Part shown: positions 17,439-25,343 of the stretch, piece by piece
How positions within the stretch are numbered: position 1 is the first letter of the stretch
How the letters are laid out: every line of letters begins with the position of its first letter
Source of the DNA: Planctomycetota bacterium
GTDB taxonomy: Bacteria; Planctomycetota; Phycisphaerae; Phycisphaerales; SM1A02
Length of the DNA stretch: 64,000 nucleotides
Direction of reading: 5' to 3'
NCBI GenBank assembly: GCA_024230295.1
Contig: JAAERN010000001.1
Location: 1-64,000 of the forward strand
Notes under the pieces: generated by a model
The model's input: the letters and a program-made list of their open reading frames with translations, nothing else
Databases searched by the model: none
What the model was told of the DNA's origin: nothing
Program-made: the position numbers and the translations under genes

Positions 17439-20381
17439 TCAGCCGCCGCAGCCGAACTCGGCCAGCAAGCCGAGGAGGTCATTGACCTCGTAATGCTCCG
17501 GATACCCCGCGATCAATTCCAGCAGATCGTTGATGCTGGTCATGCCGTCGCCATCGAGGTCCCATTCGCAGCCACTTTCGCACTCGTCCGGGACGCCGTT
17601 CCCGTTGTCGTCGTCGCTCTCGCCGCTCGCGATGTCACACGCATCTGGATTGAGGTTGCCGTTGCAATCCTTCTCGCCCATGTATTTGATATACGTGCTG
17701 GCGGTGTCCTGCCACACGAGATCATCGTTGTCGCGACCCTGGAACAACGCTTCGAACAGGATCTCGGAGGTGTGCTCCATTGTGGTGAGCCGCGCGATCA
17801 GAACACCACTGTGATCATTACACACGCTGTCGGTGAAGGTTGCGCTTGCGCCCTGCGGATCGGTGACGAGGCAGAACCACGTGCCATTGTCGGCACTCAG
17901 ATCTCCGCCGGCTTCGAAGTCTGTCCAGTCGATGCCAATGTTATTGAGCGCATTCTCACCGTACGGATCTCCAGAAGCATCCAGACATCCGATCGTGACG
18001 CGGCTGTCCCACCTGAGGTCTGGGGCGAGTGGGTAGAAGTCGGGATTGACCTGTGCTGACGTCGGACCGCCGTAGGTGTCCTGATAGAAAGACGTCGTTG
18101 TTGCAATAGTCTTCTGTTGCAGTAAGTTTCCCGCGACGGCGTCGAGCCGCCAGTCTCCTGGAATCTGCGCATAGATATCGACGGTATAGGATGGATCGCC
18201 GGTAGAGAGCAGGTCTGTTCCGATGACTTTCCATCGGATCTTGACATGGTCACCGTTGTCGGTATCGCAGGGGTTATCTGTGCAGTCAGTTTCATCACCG
18301 AGGTAGTTGCCTCCGGTGGCTTCGCAGTCGGTCTCGGTTCCGACCTCGCAATTGCCGCTCAGGCAGCAGGCTCCGACAACCGGCGCGTCGCAGGGGTTGC
18401 CAAAGCAATCGGTGTCATCGCCGAGGTACGTGCCTCCATTCAAGGCACAATCTGCCACTGATCTGACTTCGCACGAGATGCCGAGGCAACATCCGCCAGT
18501 GGGATCGAAGGTTCCCGAGTAGGTCACATTGAGCGTTCCAGCGCCGGTGCCACCTTGCCAACCGCCCAATCGAATCCAATAGGTCTGGGCACTTGTGACC
18601 TCGATGCCGAGAATTTCGCTGTGGTACGACTGGCACGCCGAGTTCTCCTCGCCATCCCCATTGCATGAGATTTGCACGAGGTTATCGCAGGATGTGCCTT
18701 CATAGAGCACCATCGATGTGTCATAGGAGTTGGAGTCACACGTGTCCAGATTGAGCGTTCCAACGCCCGGCGACTGCCATTTGAACCAGTGGTCCGGGCT
18801 GTTGTCCCAGTCCAAGAATGTGTTCGTGCATTGTGATTCGTCCGGGTCTCCAAATTCACTGTCGGAGGCGTCGGTCGTATCAAACGCATTGGCGCCAGCA
18901 GCAGCGACGATGGATGTATTGCAAGTGTCACCATTGAACGGATTGCAAGGATCGCCTGCACACGTCACGTAATCACCCAGATACGTTCCGCCGAGAAGCA
19001 GACACTCGTGTTCTGGGATATATGAACACTCTTCTGCGAAGCAGCATCCACCCTTAGGATCGTCTGATCCAGCCGGGACCAGCGTGTCGATGCCGTTCGG
19101 ATTGGATCCGTCTGGATCGAGATAGCTTCCAAGCACCGACCAGGCTCCAGCAAAACTGCGGCCGTAATAATCATCGTCGTCGTTATAGCAATAGGCATCG
19201 CCACAGCAGAGCTGCCCGATTGCGCGGTGATTGGAATCGAATAGGGGCGAGCCGTTCGAGCCCTGCGCCGTTCTGCCTTCAGCCCAGTTGACTCGCCAGT
19301 ATTGACCTTCGTTGGCGGTCACATCCGGGAAGCTAATACGTTTATCGGCGGCCTCGGGATGGTGGATGCCGGCGCCATTCTCTGCGGAATCCAATCTCGA
19401 CCATCCGGCGAAGGCGACGCCCCACGAGACATCGGGACTCGTGTTCAGTTGCACCAAGGTGGCGTCGTGCTGGCCGTTGCTCTTGAGATACGTCGTGCCG
19501 CTGCTGTACTGAGAAAAATCACCGTCGCCACTGCTACCGCTGTCATCGTCCCCTGGCGTTCGGCAGTAGGAGTTTTCGTGATTCCAGTAGATGACGACCG
19601 ACTGATCATTGTTCGAACGAATACCACAATGATTCGCTGTCATGAATAATGGTCGCTGGTCGCCGAGCGTGTTGTTTACCATGAAGCCAGTGCAGGCCCA
19701 ATACCCCTGTACGGTGTAGACACCGACCGAGGCGATTTCATCCCGCCATGCGTCGCCTTCCGGACAGGCAGTGTCGATGTTGCAGGACTCCGAACTGCCC
19801 CGCACTCCGCCGCCAAAGCCGCGGAAGCCTTCGTTGATTGCTGTGAGAAGGACGCCGGATTGGAATGCAGGTTGATCTACGGGGTCAAGTGTGGCTTCGA
19901 TGACGACTTCGTCGCCATGAACAATTCTGGACCAGTAGCCACCAACCGCGTTCCGGTCCACCGATGTCAGCGGCCCGAGGATATCGCCGCCATCGAGGCT
20001 ATAGATGTGTACGACCGCGGAACGGGGGAGATCGAACTGCTCGAACCCGAAGTTGAGGTGCGCTGCTCCCTCTGAGAGCACCCTGAGTCGCCACATCACA
20101 TCGCCATTTGGAAGCCATTCCCAGGTGCCATCGTGGGAGGGGGTAAGGGATACGGTGTTGGGCTCGGCAAAGGTTGGGGGGAGACCTTGTTCATTCCGGC
20201 GAATATCTCGGGCTTCAATGGCCGAGTAGTCGGGACCGGGGAGTTCGATCAGTTGGATAGCATCAAGTGGGAGATTTCCCCCCGTCAGTCCATAGGGCAG
20301 CGATGCCGCGGCAATGCCACAACAGGTCACGGATCCGACGACCAAGCAGGCCGCGGTTGCGACCGATCTCAATGGTGTCAT
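17439..20381 (-). CDS. Secreted lysyl-endopeptidase paralogue lacking the catalytic serine
   Basis: 980 residues from the ATG at 20381 (GAGGAGAG ~11 bases upstream; 16 more codons are possible). Signal peptide MTPLRSVATA...GIAAAS. The architecture parallels its downstream neighbour: N-terminal beta domain, S1-like domain, Cys-rich repeats, shared ~170-residue domain, calcium linker, dockerin-like tail ending FGCGG. His251 (TANHCG) and Asp306 (HDATLV) are kept, but the nucleophile position reads GSNGSP: Asn376, codon AAC at 19254-19256. This predicts a catalytically dead protease, perhaps a binder or inhibitor. Between its first and second Cys repeats it carries an extra ~140-residue pre-peptidase C-terminal (PPC)-like beta-sandwich (about 18520-18940: SPDHWFKWQSPG, YDTSMVLYEG, YWIRLGG) missing from the neighbour. 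The intergenic gap of 202 bases shows no clear terminator. Confidence 0.85.
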   Translation of the reverse strand: MTPLRSVATAACLVVGSVTCCGIAAASLPYGLTGGNLPLDAIQLIELPGPDYSAIEARDIRRNEQGLPPTFAEPNTVSLTPSHDGTWEWLPNGDVMWRLRVLSEGAAHLNFGFEQFDLPRSAVVHIYSLDGGDILGPLTSVDRNAVGGYWSRIVHGDEVVIEATLDPVDQPAFQSGVLLTAINEGFRGFGGGVRGSSESCNIDTACPEGDAWRDEIASVGVYTVQGYWACTGFMVNNTLGDQRPLFMTANHCGIRSNNDQSVVIYWNHENSYCRTPGDDDSGSSGDGDFSQYSSGTTYLKSNGQHDATLVQLNTSPDVSWGVAFAGWSRLDSAENGAGIHHPEAADKRISFPDVTANEGQYWRVNWAEGRTAQGSNGSPLFDSNHRAIGQLCCGDAYCYNDDDDYYGRSFAGAWSVLGSYLDPDGSNPNGIDTLVPAGSDDPKGGCCFAEECSYIPEHECLLLGGTYLGDYVTCAGDPCNPFNGDTCNTSIVAAAGANAFDTTDASDSEFGDPDESQCTNTFLDWDNSPDHWFKWQSPGVGTLNLDTCDSNSYDTSMVLYEGTSCDNLVQISCNGDGEENSACQSYHSEILGIEVTSAQTYWIRLGGWQGGTGAGTLNVTYSGTFDPTGGCCLGISCEVRSVADCALNGGTYLGDDTDCFGNPCDAPVVGACCLSGNCEVGTETDCEATGGNYLGDETDCTDNPCDTDNGDHVKIRWKVIGTDLLSTGDPSYTVDIYAQIPGDWRLDAVAGNLLQQKTIATTTSFYQDTYGGPTSAQVNPDFYPLAPDLRWDSRVTIGCLDASGDPYGENALNNIGIDWTDFEAGGDLSADNGTWFCLVTDPQGASATFTDSVCNDHSGVLIARLTTMEHTSEILFEALFQGRDNDDLVWQDTASTYIKYMGEKDCNGNLNPDACDIASGESDDDNGNGVPDECESGCEWDLDGDGMTSINDLLELIAGYPEHYEVNDLLGLLAEFGCGG
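17690..18245 (-). other. Unnamed ~170-residue domain, copy 3 (C-terminal in protease 2)
   Basis: Encodes VKIRWKVIGTDLL through LVWQDTAST. It is highly similar to copy 2, including LQQKTIATTTSFYQD, LAPDLRWDSRVTIG and NGTWFCLVTDPQG. Confidence 0.6.
18267..18497 (-). repeat. Two six-cysteine protein repeats in protease 2
   Basis: Adjacent repeats of the same type as at 15551-15898 (GGCCLGISCEV... and GACCLSGNCEV...). A further single repeat of this type lies at 18946-19055 (GGCCFAEECSY...), on the other side of the PPC-like domain. Confidence 0.75.
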
Positions 20382-20891
20382 CCTCAGATCTCTCCTCGAG
20401 TACCCACCCCAATGCCCCAATGGGTTCAATCCTACCGTGGATTGTGCGGGTCATGACTCAGGGTTCGCCTCGCTGCACCCAAAGGATGCCACCAAGGCGG
20501 AGGATTGCGAAGAAGATTCGCTCAGCATATTCCGCTCAGAGCCCTCCTAGTCGCTACAGGGCGATCAGTCCCCTTGCTGATTAGTGGTTTTCGGGCACCG
20601 GCCACGGGAGGATCAGGGGTCTTGGTTTCGTGGGGAGGTCCGCTTTTGATGAGATATCGGTACATCGCATTGCAGAACTAGCAGGGGCGCTCAATTGTGG
20701 ACAGGCACCTAAGTCGGAAACCGCTTGATGGCCCCTGCAGCCTGCCCCAGGCGCTGTTGGTGATACTCGTTTGATTCCAGTCCCTCCGCGATGGGGCACG
20801 AGCTCGACGTTCCTACTGAAATTTTAGAGATTGGCCTAGGCAGCCCCCATGCGCTACCCGGTGCCTCCTCCCGGTGCAGTAGTCTTCCGCC
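20382..20891. other. 510-base gene-free stretch between divergent genes
   Basis: It separates the protease pair (minus) from the inositol monophosphatase gene (plus). No reading frame here looks like a protein. The only structure I see is the long hairpin at 20681-20738. Promoters for both flanking genes should lie here, but I cannot place them. Confidence 0.5.
20681..20738. other. Structured 58-nt element, possible cis-regulatory or small RNA
   Basis: GCAGGGGC (20681-20688) pairs perfectly with GCCCCTGC (20731-20738). Inside, TCAA pairs with TTGA and GTGG with CCGC, and the tip holds AGG-CA-CCT. It is too short and has the wrong internal layout for a tRNA; no T-run follows on either strand. 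Class unknown. Confidence 0.3.
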
Positions 20892-21659
20892 ATGATCGAA
20901 GTCAGCGAGCGGGAGGTTCAGATGGCGACCAGTGCCGCGGCTGCGGCAACGGCCGTCCTGCGAGACTGTGGGCGAGACATCAATGCCGAATCGGGGCGGG
21001 ACATCAAGGCCCAGGCTGACCTCGATGCAGAGGCAGCAATCCTGAGTGTGCTTCGAGATGGAGACCTTCCGGTCCTTTCCGAAGAGCAAGGCGCAGATGC
21101 CCGCTTTAGCCTTGACCAAGATGGCTGGATCATCGATCCGCTCGACGGCACCATGAACTTCATCCGTGGGATTCCGGTGGCGTGCACCTGCATCGCGCTG
21201 TGGAAATCTAGCAGGCCGGTGCTTGGCGTAATCTACGAACACGGTCGCGATGTGCGTTGGGTTGGCGGGCCGTCTATTCCAACAACATGCAATGACGTGC
21301 CATGCCACGTTGGCTCAGCGGCCAGACGTGACGATGCCGTTCTTGCAACCGGTTTCCCCCGAGGCCTTGATTTCAGCGCCGAATCCATGGCGGCGTACAC
21401 CAACCGCATGGCAGCGTATAAGAAGGTCCGAATGATCGGCTGTGCCGGGCTCTCTCTTGCTTGGACTGCCGGTGGTCATATGGACATCTATCTTGAAGAT
21501 GACATCTTCCTATGGGATGTCGCTGCCGGGCTCGCGCTTATTGAAGGTGCAGGAGGCACGGGGCGTTTCACTCCCATCGACAGCATGTGGCGGACCAGTG
21601 TGGTGGCCGGAGTATCCGAAATCGTGGATCTGGAGCGTGAAGGATCTCTGCGCGACTGA
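20892..21659 (+). CDS. Inositol monophosphatase family phosphatase
   Basis: 255 residues. The Li-sensitive, Mg-dependent phosphatase signature is clear: SEEQG (~residue 73), then IIDPLDGTMNFIRG (metal-binding Asp pair) and near the C-terminus FLWDVAAGLALIEGAGG. DIKAQADLDAEAAI matches the N-terminal 'xKxDxxxxD' region. The family covers inositol-1-phosphatase, 3'(2'),5'-bisphosphate nucleotidase (CysQ) and fructose-1,6-bisphosphatase activities, and sequence alone does not decide between them. A CysQ-like role would fit with the PAPS-using sulfotransferase at 4576, because it recycles PAP, but this is inference. No tight operon partner. Confidence 0.85.
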   Translation: MIEVSEREVQMATSAAAAATAVLRDCGRDINAESGRDIKAQADLDAEAAILSVLRDGDLPVLSEEQGADARFSLDQDGWIIDPLDGTMNFIRGIPVACTCIALWKSSRPVLGVIYEHGRDVRWVGGPSIPTTCNDVPCHVGSAARRDDAVLATGFPRGLDFSAESMAAYTNRMAAYKKVRMIGCAGLSLAWTAGGHMDIYLEDDIFLWDVAAGLALIEGAGGTGRFTPIDSMWRTSVVAGVSEIVDLEREGSLRD

Positions 21660-21677
21660 AGTCGCATCGCCGCATCA

Positions 21678-22973
21678 TCAAGGATGGATCATTCGCTGTC
21701 TCATCGCTTTATTGGCAGTCGAACGTCCGACGATCTTTTGAAGTTGCCGGTATGTCTTGTGGTCTATCGTCTCTTGACGGGCGTCGAGCCTTTTGAGGTG
21801 GTCCAAGGTCTTGGACGTGTCCGCCCAGCTCGGATCGAGTTCTGCGCGGGCTTGGGATCCAACCGCCGCCAGTTCCTCGTGCCCGTCAATCTTGAGCAGG
21901 ATTGCAATCTGTGAGGTTCGTAGCGTCTTCATCTGATCTGCATGATTCTTCTGGAGGTCCTCGACCTCTTTGCGATCATCTACAGCCTCCGCCAAGCAGT
22001 ACTCAAGTGCACGCTCGACTTTGGTTGGTCGAAAACGATCAGGAAATCCCATTCGCATGGCGAGATCGCGAATCTGTTCTCCTCTTGCCCCTCCCATGCG
22101 CTGGCACATCAGGTTGAGGTGCTTGAGCGTGCAATCCCGCACGTCGCGACGTATCACCAGGAGGGCCACTTGCTGGCGGGCGTCTGGGCGGGGAACGGCC
22201 GAATGGTCATGCTGGCTTCGAGTTTTCAACGCAACGTCAATTTCATGTCGCCACTCGCGCATCACGGGTTCAACGAGCGAGAGCTCTTCGGGCGACATGT
22301 TTGGATGAATCCGGAGGATGACCGTGTCAAGGTTGAGATGTTCGCCACCGAGATGGCCGGCTCGGAGGAGCCAGCGTCTTGTGAATTTCCGAGTCAGTGC
22401 TGCCCAGCGATCTTGCTGCTCCGGTGTGAGCAGAAGGCGTACATCGCCTTCAAACTGTTCGATCAGTGACATTGAATTTCTATCGAATGTCTTTGAAGTG
22501 CGATCGATGTACTCAGGATCTGCCTGAAAGAGCCGCATTCTTGAGTCGCCGGCTGCTCTGGCCTGCTCCAGCAGATCCGTACGTGAGGCCTTCGCAGCGA
22601 GGAGTTGCTCGTGCAGGTTCGGGGCCTCTCGTTTGTCGGCAGTCTTGATCGCTTCCTCAAGCTGACTCACCGCCCGGGTCGCTTCTGCCGAGGCCTTGGC
22701 GGCTTCTTGATACGCGTGCCGCGCAGCCTGAATGGCCTCGGCGTCTTTGGATGTATTCTGGCCAAGTTCGACCGAGTACCCATCCAATAGCCGCATCCAC
22801 TGTCTGGCAAAGTCGTCTACGAGTTGGAGAACGATGTATTTCTGGTCTGCGAGATCAAGCTCAAGGTGTTCGATGATGATGGCGGCGTCGGCAGGTGTGT
22901 AGGGCGGTGCATTGATCGGCGTGGGAGCACGCCCTGCGGTCGCGACAAGCAGGATGAAAACGAGTGGATTCAT
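21678..22973 (-). CDS. Exported helical protein of unknown function
   Basis: 431 residues from the ATG at 22973 (MNPLVFILLVATAGRA, a plausible short signal peptide). The frame runs 87 codons further upstream, but that part has no signal and crosses the start of the divergent STAS gene. The mature part is almost all helix: residues ~60-140 are Ala/Glu/Lys-rich coiled coil (QLEEAIKTADKREAPNLHEQL), and LLTPEQQDRWAAL near residue 180 resembles the LTPEQ motif of Spy/CpxP-like periplasmic proteins. I recognise no enzyme motif. Residues ~310-370 (MGFPDRFRPTKVERALEYC) resemble part of the truncated gene at 1-906. It is convergent with the inositol monophosphatase gene, 18 bases apart. Confidence 0.65.
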   Translation of the reverse strand: MNPLVFILLVATAGRAPTPINAPPYTPADAAIIIEHLELDLADQKYIVLQLVDDFARQWMRLLDGYSVELGQNTSKDAEAIQAARHAYQEAAKASAEATRAVSQLEEAIKTADKREAPNLHEQLLAAKASRTDLLEQARAAGDSRMRLFQADPEYIDRTSKTFDRNSMSLIEQFEGDVRLLLTPEQQDRWAALTRKFTRRWLLRAGHLGGEHLNLDTVILRIHPNMSPEELSLVEPVMREWRHEIDVALKTRSQHDHSAVPRPDARQQVALLVIRRDVRDCTLKHLNLMCQRMGGARGEQIRDLAMRMGFPDRFRPTKVERALEYCLAEAVDDRKEVEDLQKNHADQMKTLRTSQIAILLKIDGHEELAAVGSQARAELDPSWADTSKTLDHLKRLDARQETIDHKTYRQLQKIVGRSTANKAMRQRMIHP

Positions 22974-23042
22974 CGCTGGAGTATAGGCGGATTCGCATAT
23001 GCCCAGACTCTCAGTTGATGCTGCGCACAGCGGAGAATTCGC

Positions 23043-23070
23043 TTGACTTGGAACCAACAACGGATATCTT
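23043..23070 (+). promoter_or_regulatory. Candidate sigma-70-type promoter for STAS gene
   Basis: TTGACT at 23043-23048, a 16-base spacer, then TATCTT at 23065-23070, about 48 bases before the STAS start codon. Five of six and four of six matches to the housekeeping consensus; planctomycete promoters are poorly known, so this is tentative. Confidence 0.3.
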
Positions 23071-23118
23071 CGATTTGGCGTCGCGTCACGGGGGCGCGGG
23101 GCCGAGGGGAGTTGGTCG

Positions 23119-23466
23119 ATGCAGTTGGCACATCTAAGCGTCGGAGCGTGGCCTGCGTGGGCTGAAGTCACACGACTTGGGGCTGTGCTGAAAGTGCGGT
23201 GCTTGCCGTGCGACTTCGTAGAACCAGATCGCATTCAACGCTTTCATCGACTTGTGCAGCGAGAGATCAACTCGGGCGCAGATCGTATTGAACTTGATCT
23301 GACGCTCAGCGAAATCGCCGATACGAAGCTTGTCGCTTTGCTCGTTCTGGCGCATCGGAGGGCTCGGCGTCAAGGTGTCGAGCTTCGCGTGAATGCATCC
23401 GACCATATTCGTTCGCTCGTGGCGATCTGCCGATGCCAAGGGCTGCTCATAGAGCCGGTCGCCTAA
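23119..23466 (+). CDS. STAS-domain protein (anti-anti-sigma factor-like)
   Basis: 115 residues, ATG preceded by GGGGAG eight bases upstream. After ~30 residues the pattern strand (RIELDLT), short loop (IADTKL), helix (VALLVLAHRRARRQG), strand (VELRVNA), helix (IRSLVAICRCQGL) is that of a single STAS domain as in SpoIIAA/RsbV. In those proteins a Ser following Asp at the start of the central helix is phosphorylated; here the same place reads D-T-K, so Thr would be the acceptor. No switch kinase (RsbW/SpoIIAB) or phosphatase gene is adjacent, so the partner is unknown. It is divergent from the exported helical protein, with a possible promoter at 23043. Confidence 0.65.
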   Translation: MQLAHLSVGAWPAWAEVTRLGAVLKVRCLPCDFVEPDRIQRFHRLVQREINSGADRIELDLTLSEIADTKLVALLVLAHRRARRQGVELRVNASDHIRSLVAICRCQGLLIEPVA

Positions 23467-24046
23467 CAGAAGGTTGCGTCGGACCTACGGAGTTGATCCG
23501 CGCGGTGCAGTATCGGAGTGTGCGATTCCGATCGTCTCGGCGCGTTCCGCCAGTGTCTCAGTGGAACGGAGGATCCTCTTGACTGAAACCTGCCATTCGG
23601 CAGCATCTTCATCGCGGCCAAGCGCAGCGGAAGCTGTTGCGCCTGCAATGGCAGCGAGGAAGTGTTCGCGGCGATAGCTCTCATTGCTGAGCGGAATGCC
23701 TGCTCCAAGGTCCGCCGCGTGCGATACTTCGGCGAGTGCTTCCTCGAAGTGGGCGATCCTTGCCAGTGCGGCGGCAAGTTTGCTGGAGCGCGGGCTGCCG
23801 ACGGGCTATTTATCTGCTTATTGAGCAACAGGCCATATAAAGAGGTAAATTGCTCGTCAGATCGAAGGTGTCATTGAATGTGCTTAGGCGGACCCTCGGT
23901 GTGACTAGTCCTCCCGCCGGGAGGGGGTAGGATGTACGTCATCCACCGAGACGCCGTTTGGGGGTGGATACCATGTGTTCCGGCTCGGGTCAGGACGCCA
24001 AATGCGTATTGGCTCGCTTGGCGCAGGCGTGGCAAGGAGGTTCTCG
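23467..24046. other. 580-base stretch with only a possible gene remnant
   Basis: This interval between the STAS and metalloprotease genes holds the minus-strand frame at 23485-23805 described separately. It also holds small hairpins near 23910-23945: CCTCCCG-C-CGGGAGG and GGATG-TACGT-CATCC, ~100 bases before the metalloprotease start. No complete gene is supported. Confidence 0.45.
23485..23805 (-). pseudogene. Possible 3' remnant of a helical/TPR-like gene
   Basis: A 107-codon open frame reads ...LAAALARIAHFEEALAEV..., then LSNESYRREHFLAAIAGA and AALGRDEDAAEWQ, ending at TAG (23485-23487). Its composition, Ala/Glu-rich helices and strong third-position G/C bias look genuinely coding, unlike the competing frames. 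Yet the frame opens after an in-frame TAG (23806-23808) and contains no ATG, GTG or TTG near its start. Either the 5' part has been lost or frameshifted, or an unusual start is used, or it is chance. Upstream DNA is AT-richer (TTTATATGG on this strand). Confidence 0.35.
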
Positions 24047-25201
24047 ATGCGGATGAGCATGATGCGATTGTTCAATCATGGCGGTGCTAGCCGATTAGGA
24101 GCCATCATTGCCGTGTGCACTTGCGGCTCACAATTACTCAATGCGGCGCCATGCGGATCTGTACCTGATCGCGACGCGAGAGAACGAATGCAGCGATACC
24201 TTGAAGATGGTCGATGGGCCGAGGCTCGCGACTATCGATGGCAGGACACCCGTGCCGGCGTCGTTCAACTTCGCGTCGCCTTCCATGTCATTCGCGAAAG
24301 CGATGGCAGCCACGGGCTCTACCAGCCGGACATGCACATCGATGAAATGCTCGAGTATGCCAATGTCAATCTAGCAGGCGCCGGTATCGAACTCGTCAAG
24401 TTCGGGGATACATTGTTTGTTGACAACAACGAGTTCTACACTGTTCGATATGACTACGGTTACAGCGACGAGGTCAATTCGCTTCGCAGTATCGATGTTG
24501 TCGACGGGGCGATCAACGTCTATATGGTTCCCGACTTTGGTTGGCCGAGCGGTATTTCCAGTTACCCATCGTCGAGTGTCCAGGGCATCGTAATGTCCAA
24601 CTATGCCATCCCATGGTATGGCGATACTACGACGTTCAGTCACGAGGTTGGCCATTACCTGCATCTCTATCACACGCATGAAACGCGCTGGTTCGACTAC
24701 GACACAGACCCACCGGAGGGCTGGTGGGGTCTTGAGTGCACCGATGGGAGCAATTGCGGTGTTGCCGGTGACTATCTGTGCGACACGCCGGCAGACCCAA
24801 AGTTAGACGAGTACACAAACGTCAACTGTGAATGGTCCGATCTCCCCGCCGATCCTTGTGGGACAGGTGTTCCCTATGCGCCCGATGAGACGAATCTCAT
24901 GAGTTACTCCAGTTCCGTTTGCAAGTCGCAGTTCTCATGCGAGCAGCTCAGTGTCATGGCGTGGTCAGCGCGAACCGAGCGGACCGACCACTTGATCGGG
25001 ACGACGACGCCCTGCCTTGGTGACATTCAAGCCGACTGCGAGCACGGCACGGCGCCGGATGGCATCGTTGATCTTTACGACTTGACTGTGGTCTTGAACA
25101 ATTGGGGAAGTGAGCACGCTCCTGCGGATATCGATGGCGATGGCACGGTTGCCATCGCCGACCTGCTGCTTGTCATGATCAACTGGGGCCCCTGCTCCTG
25201 A
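24047..25201 (+). CDS. Secreted M43-like zinc metalloprotease with dockerin-like tail
   Basis: 384 residues from ATG 24047, which has AAGGAGG at 24034-24040; the frame runs 24 codons upstream. Signal peptide follows MMRLF, ending near QLLNAAPCG. The catalytic helix is HEVGHYLHLYHTH (His199, Glu200, His203, His209), followed by GDYLCDTPADP and the Met-turn NLMSYSS, the layout of the pappalysin/cytophagalysin family M43. The usual Gly at position 8 of HExxHxxGxxH is His here. Cysteine pairs around ECTDGSNC, DLPADPCG and CKSQFSCEQ should form family-type disulfides. The last ~60 residues are dockerin-like (GIVDLYDLTVVLNNWG, DIDGDGTVAIADLL) ending NWGPCS. Predicted extracellular endopeptidase; substrate unknown. 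Confidence 0.87.
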   Translation: MRMSMMRLFNHGGASRLGAIIAVCTCGSQLLNAAPCGSVPDRDARERMQRYLEDGRWAEARDYRWQDTRAGVVQLRVAFHVIRESDGSHGLYQPDMHIDEMLEYANVNLAGAGIELVKFGDTLFVDNNEFYTVRYDYGYSDEVNSLRSIDVVDGAINVYMVPDFGWPSGISSYPSSSVQGIVMSNYAIPWYGDTTTFSHEVGHYLHLYHTHETRWFDYDTDPPEGWWGLECTDGSNCGVAGDYLCDTPADPKLDEYTNVNCEWSDLPADPCGTGVPYAPDETNLMSYSSSVCKSQFSCEQLSVMAWSARTERTDHLIGTTTPCLGDIQADCEHGTAPDGIVDLYDLTVVLNNWGSEHAPADIDGDGTVAIADLLLVMINWGPCS

Positions 25202-25343
25202 GCAGCGAATCGGCCCGACTGGCAATGCATCTGCCTATGTAGCAATGAGTTGCAGAGCGATAGCGTTGTAGCCCGTTGCCATGCGACGAGATAAAGTTCC
25301 CGTCGGGTCGATGTGCGTGCGGGTAGGGTGCCCGGACCGATCC

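Noticed and set aside
20681-20738. Considered as a tRNA gene
   Set aside because: An acceptor-like stem is present but the length is only 58 bases and no D-arm, anticodon arm or T-arm can be drawn.
23910-23945. Short hairpins before the metalloprotease considered as a riboswitch
   Set aside because: Two small stems only, with no core motif of any riboswitch class I know.
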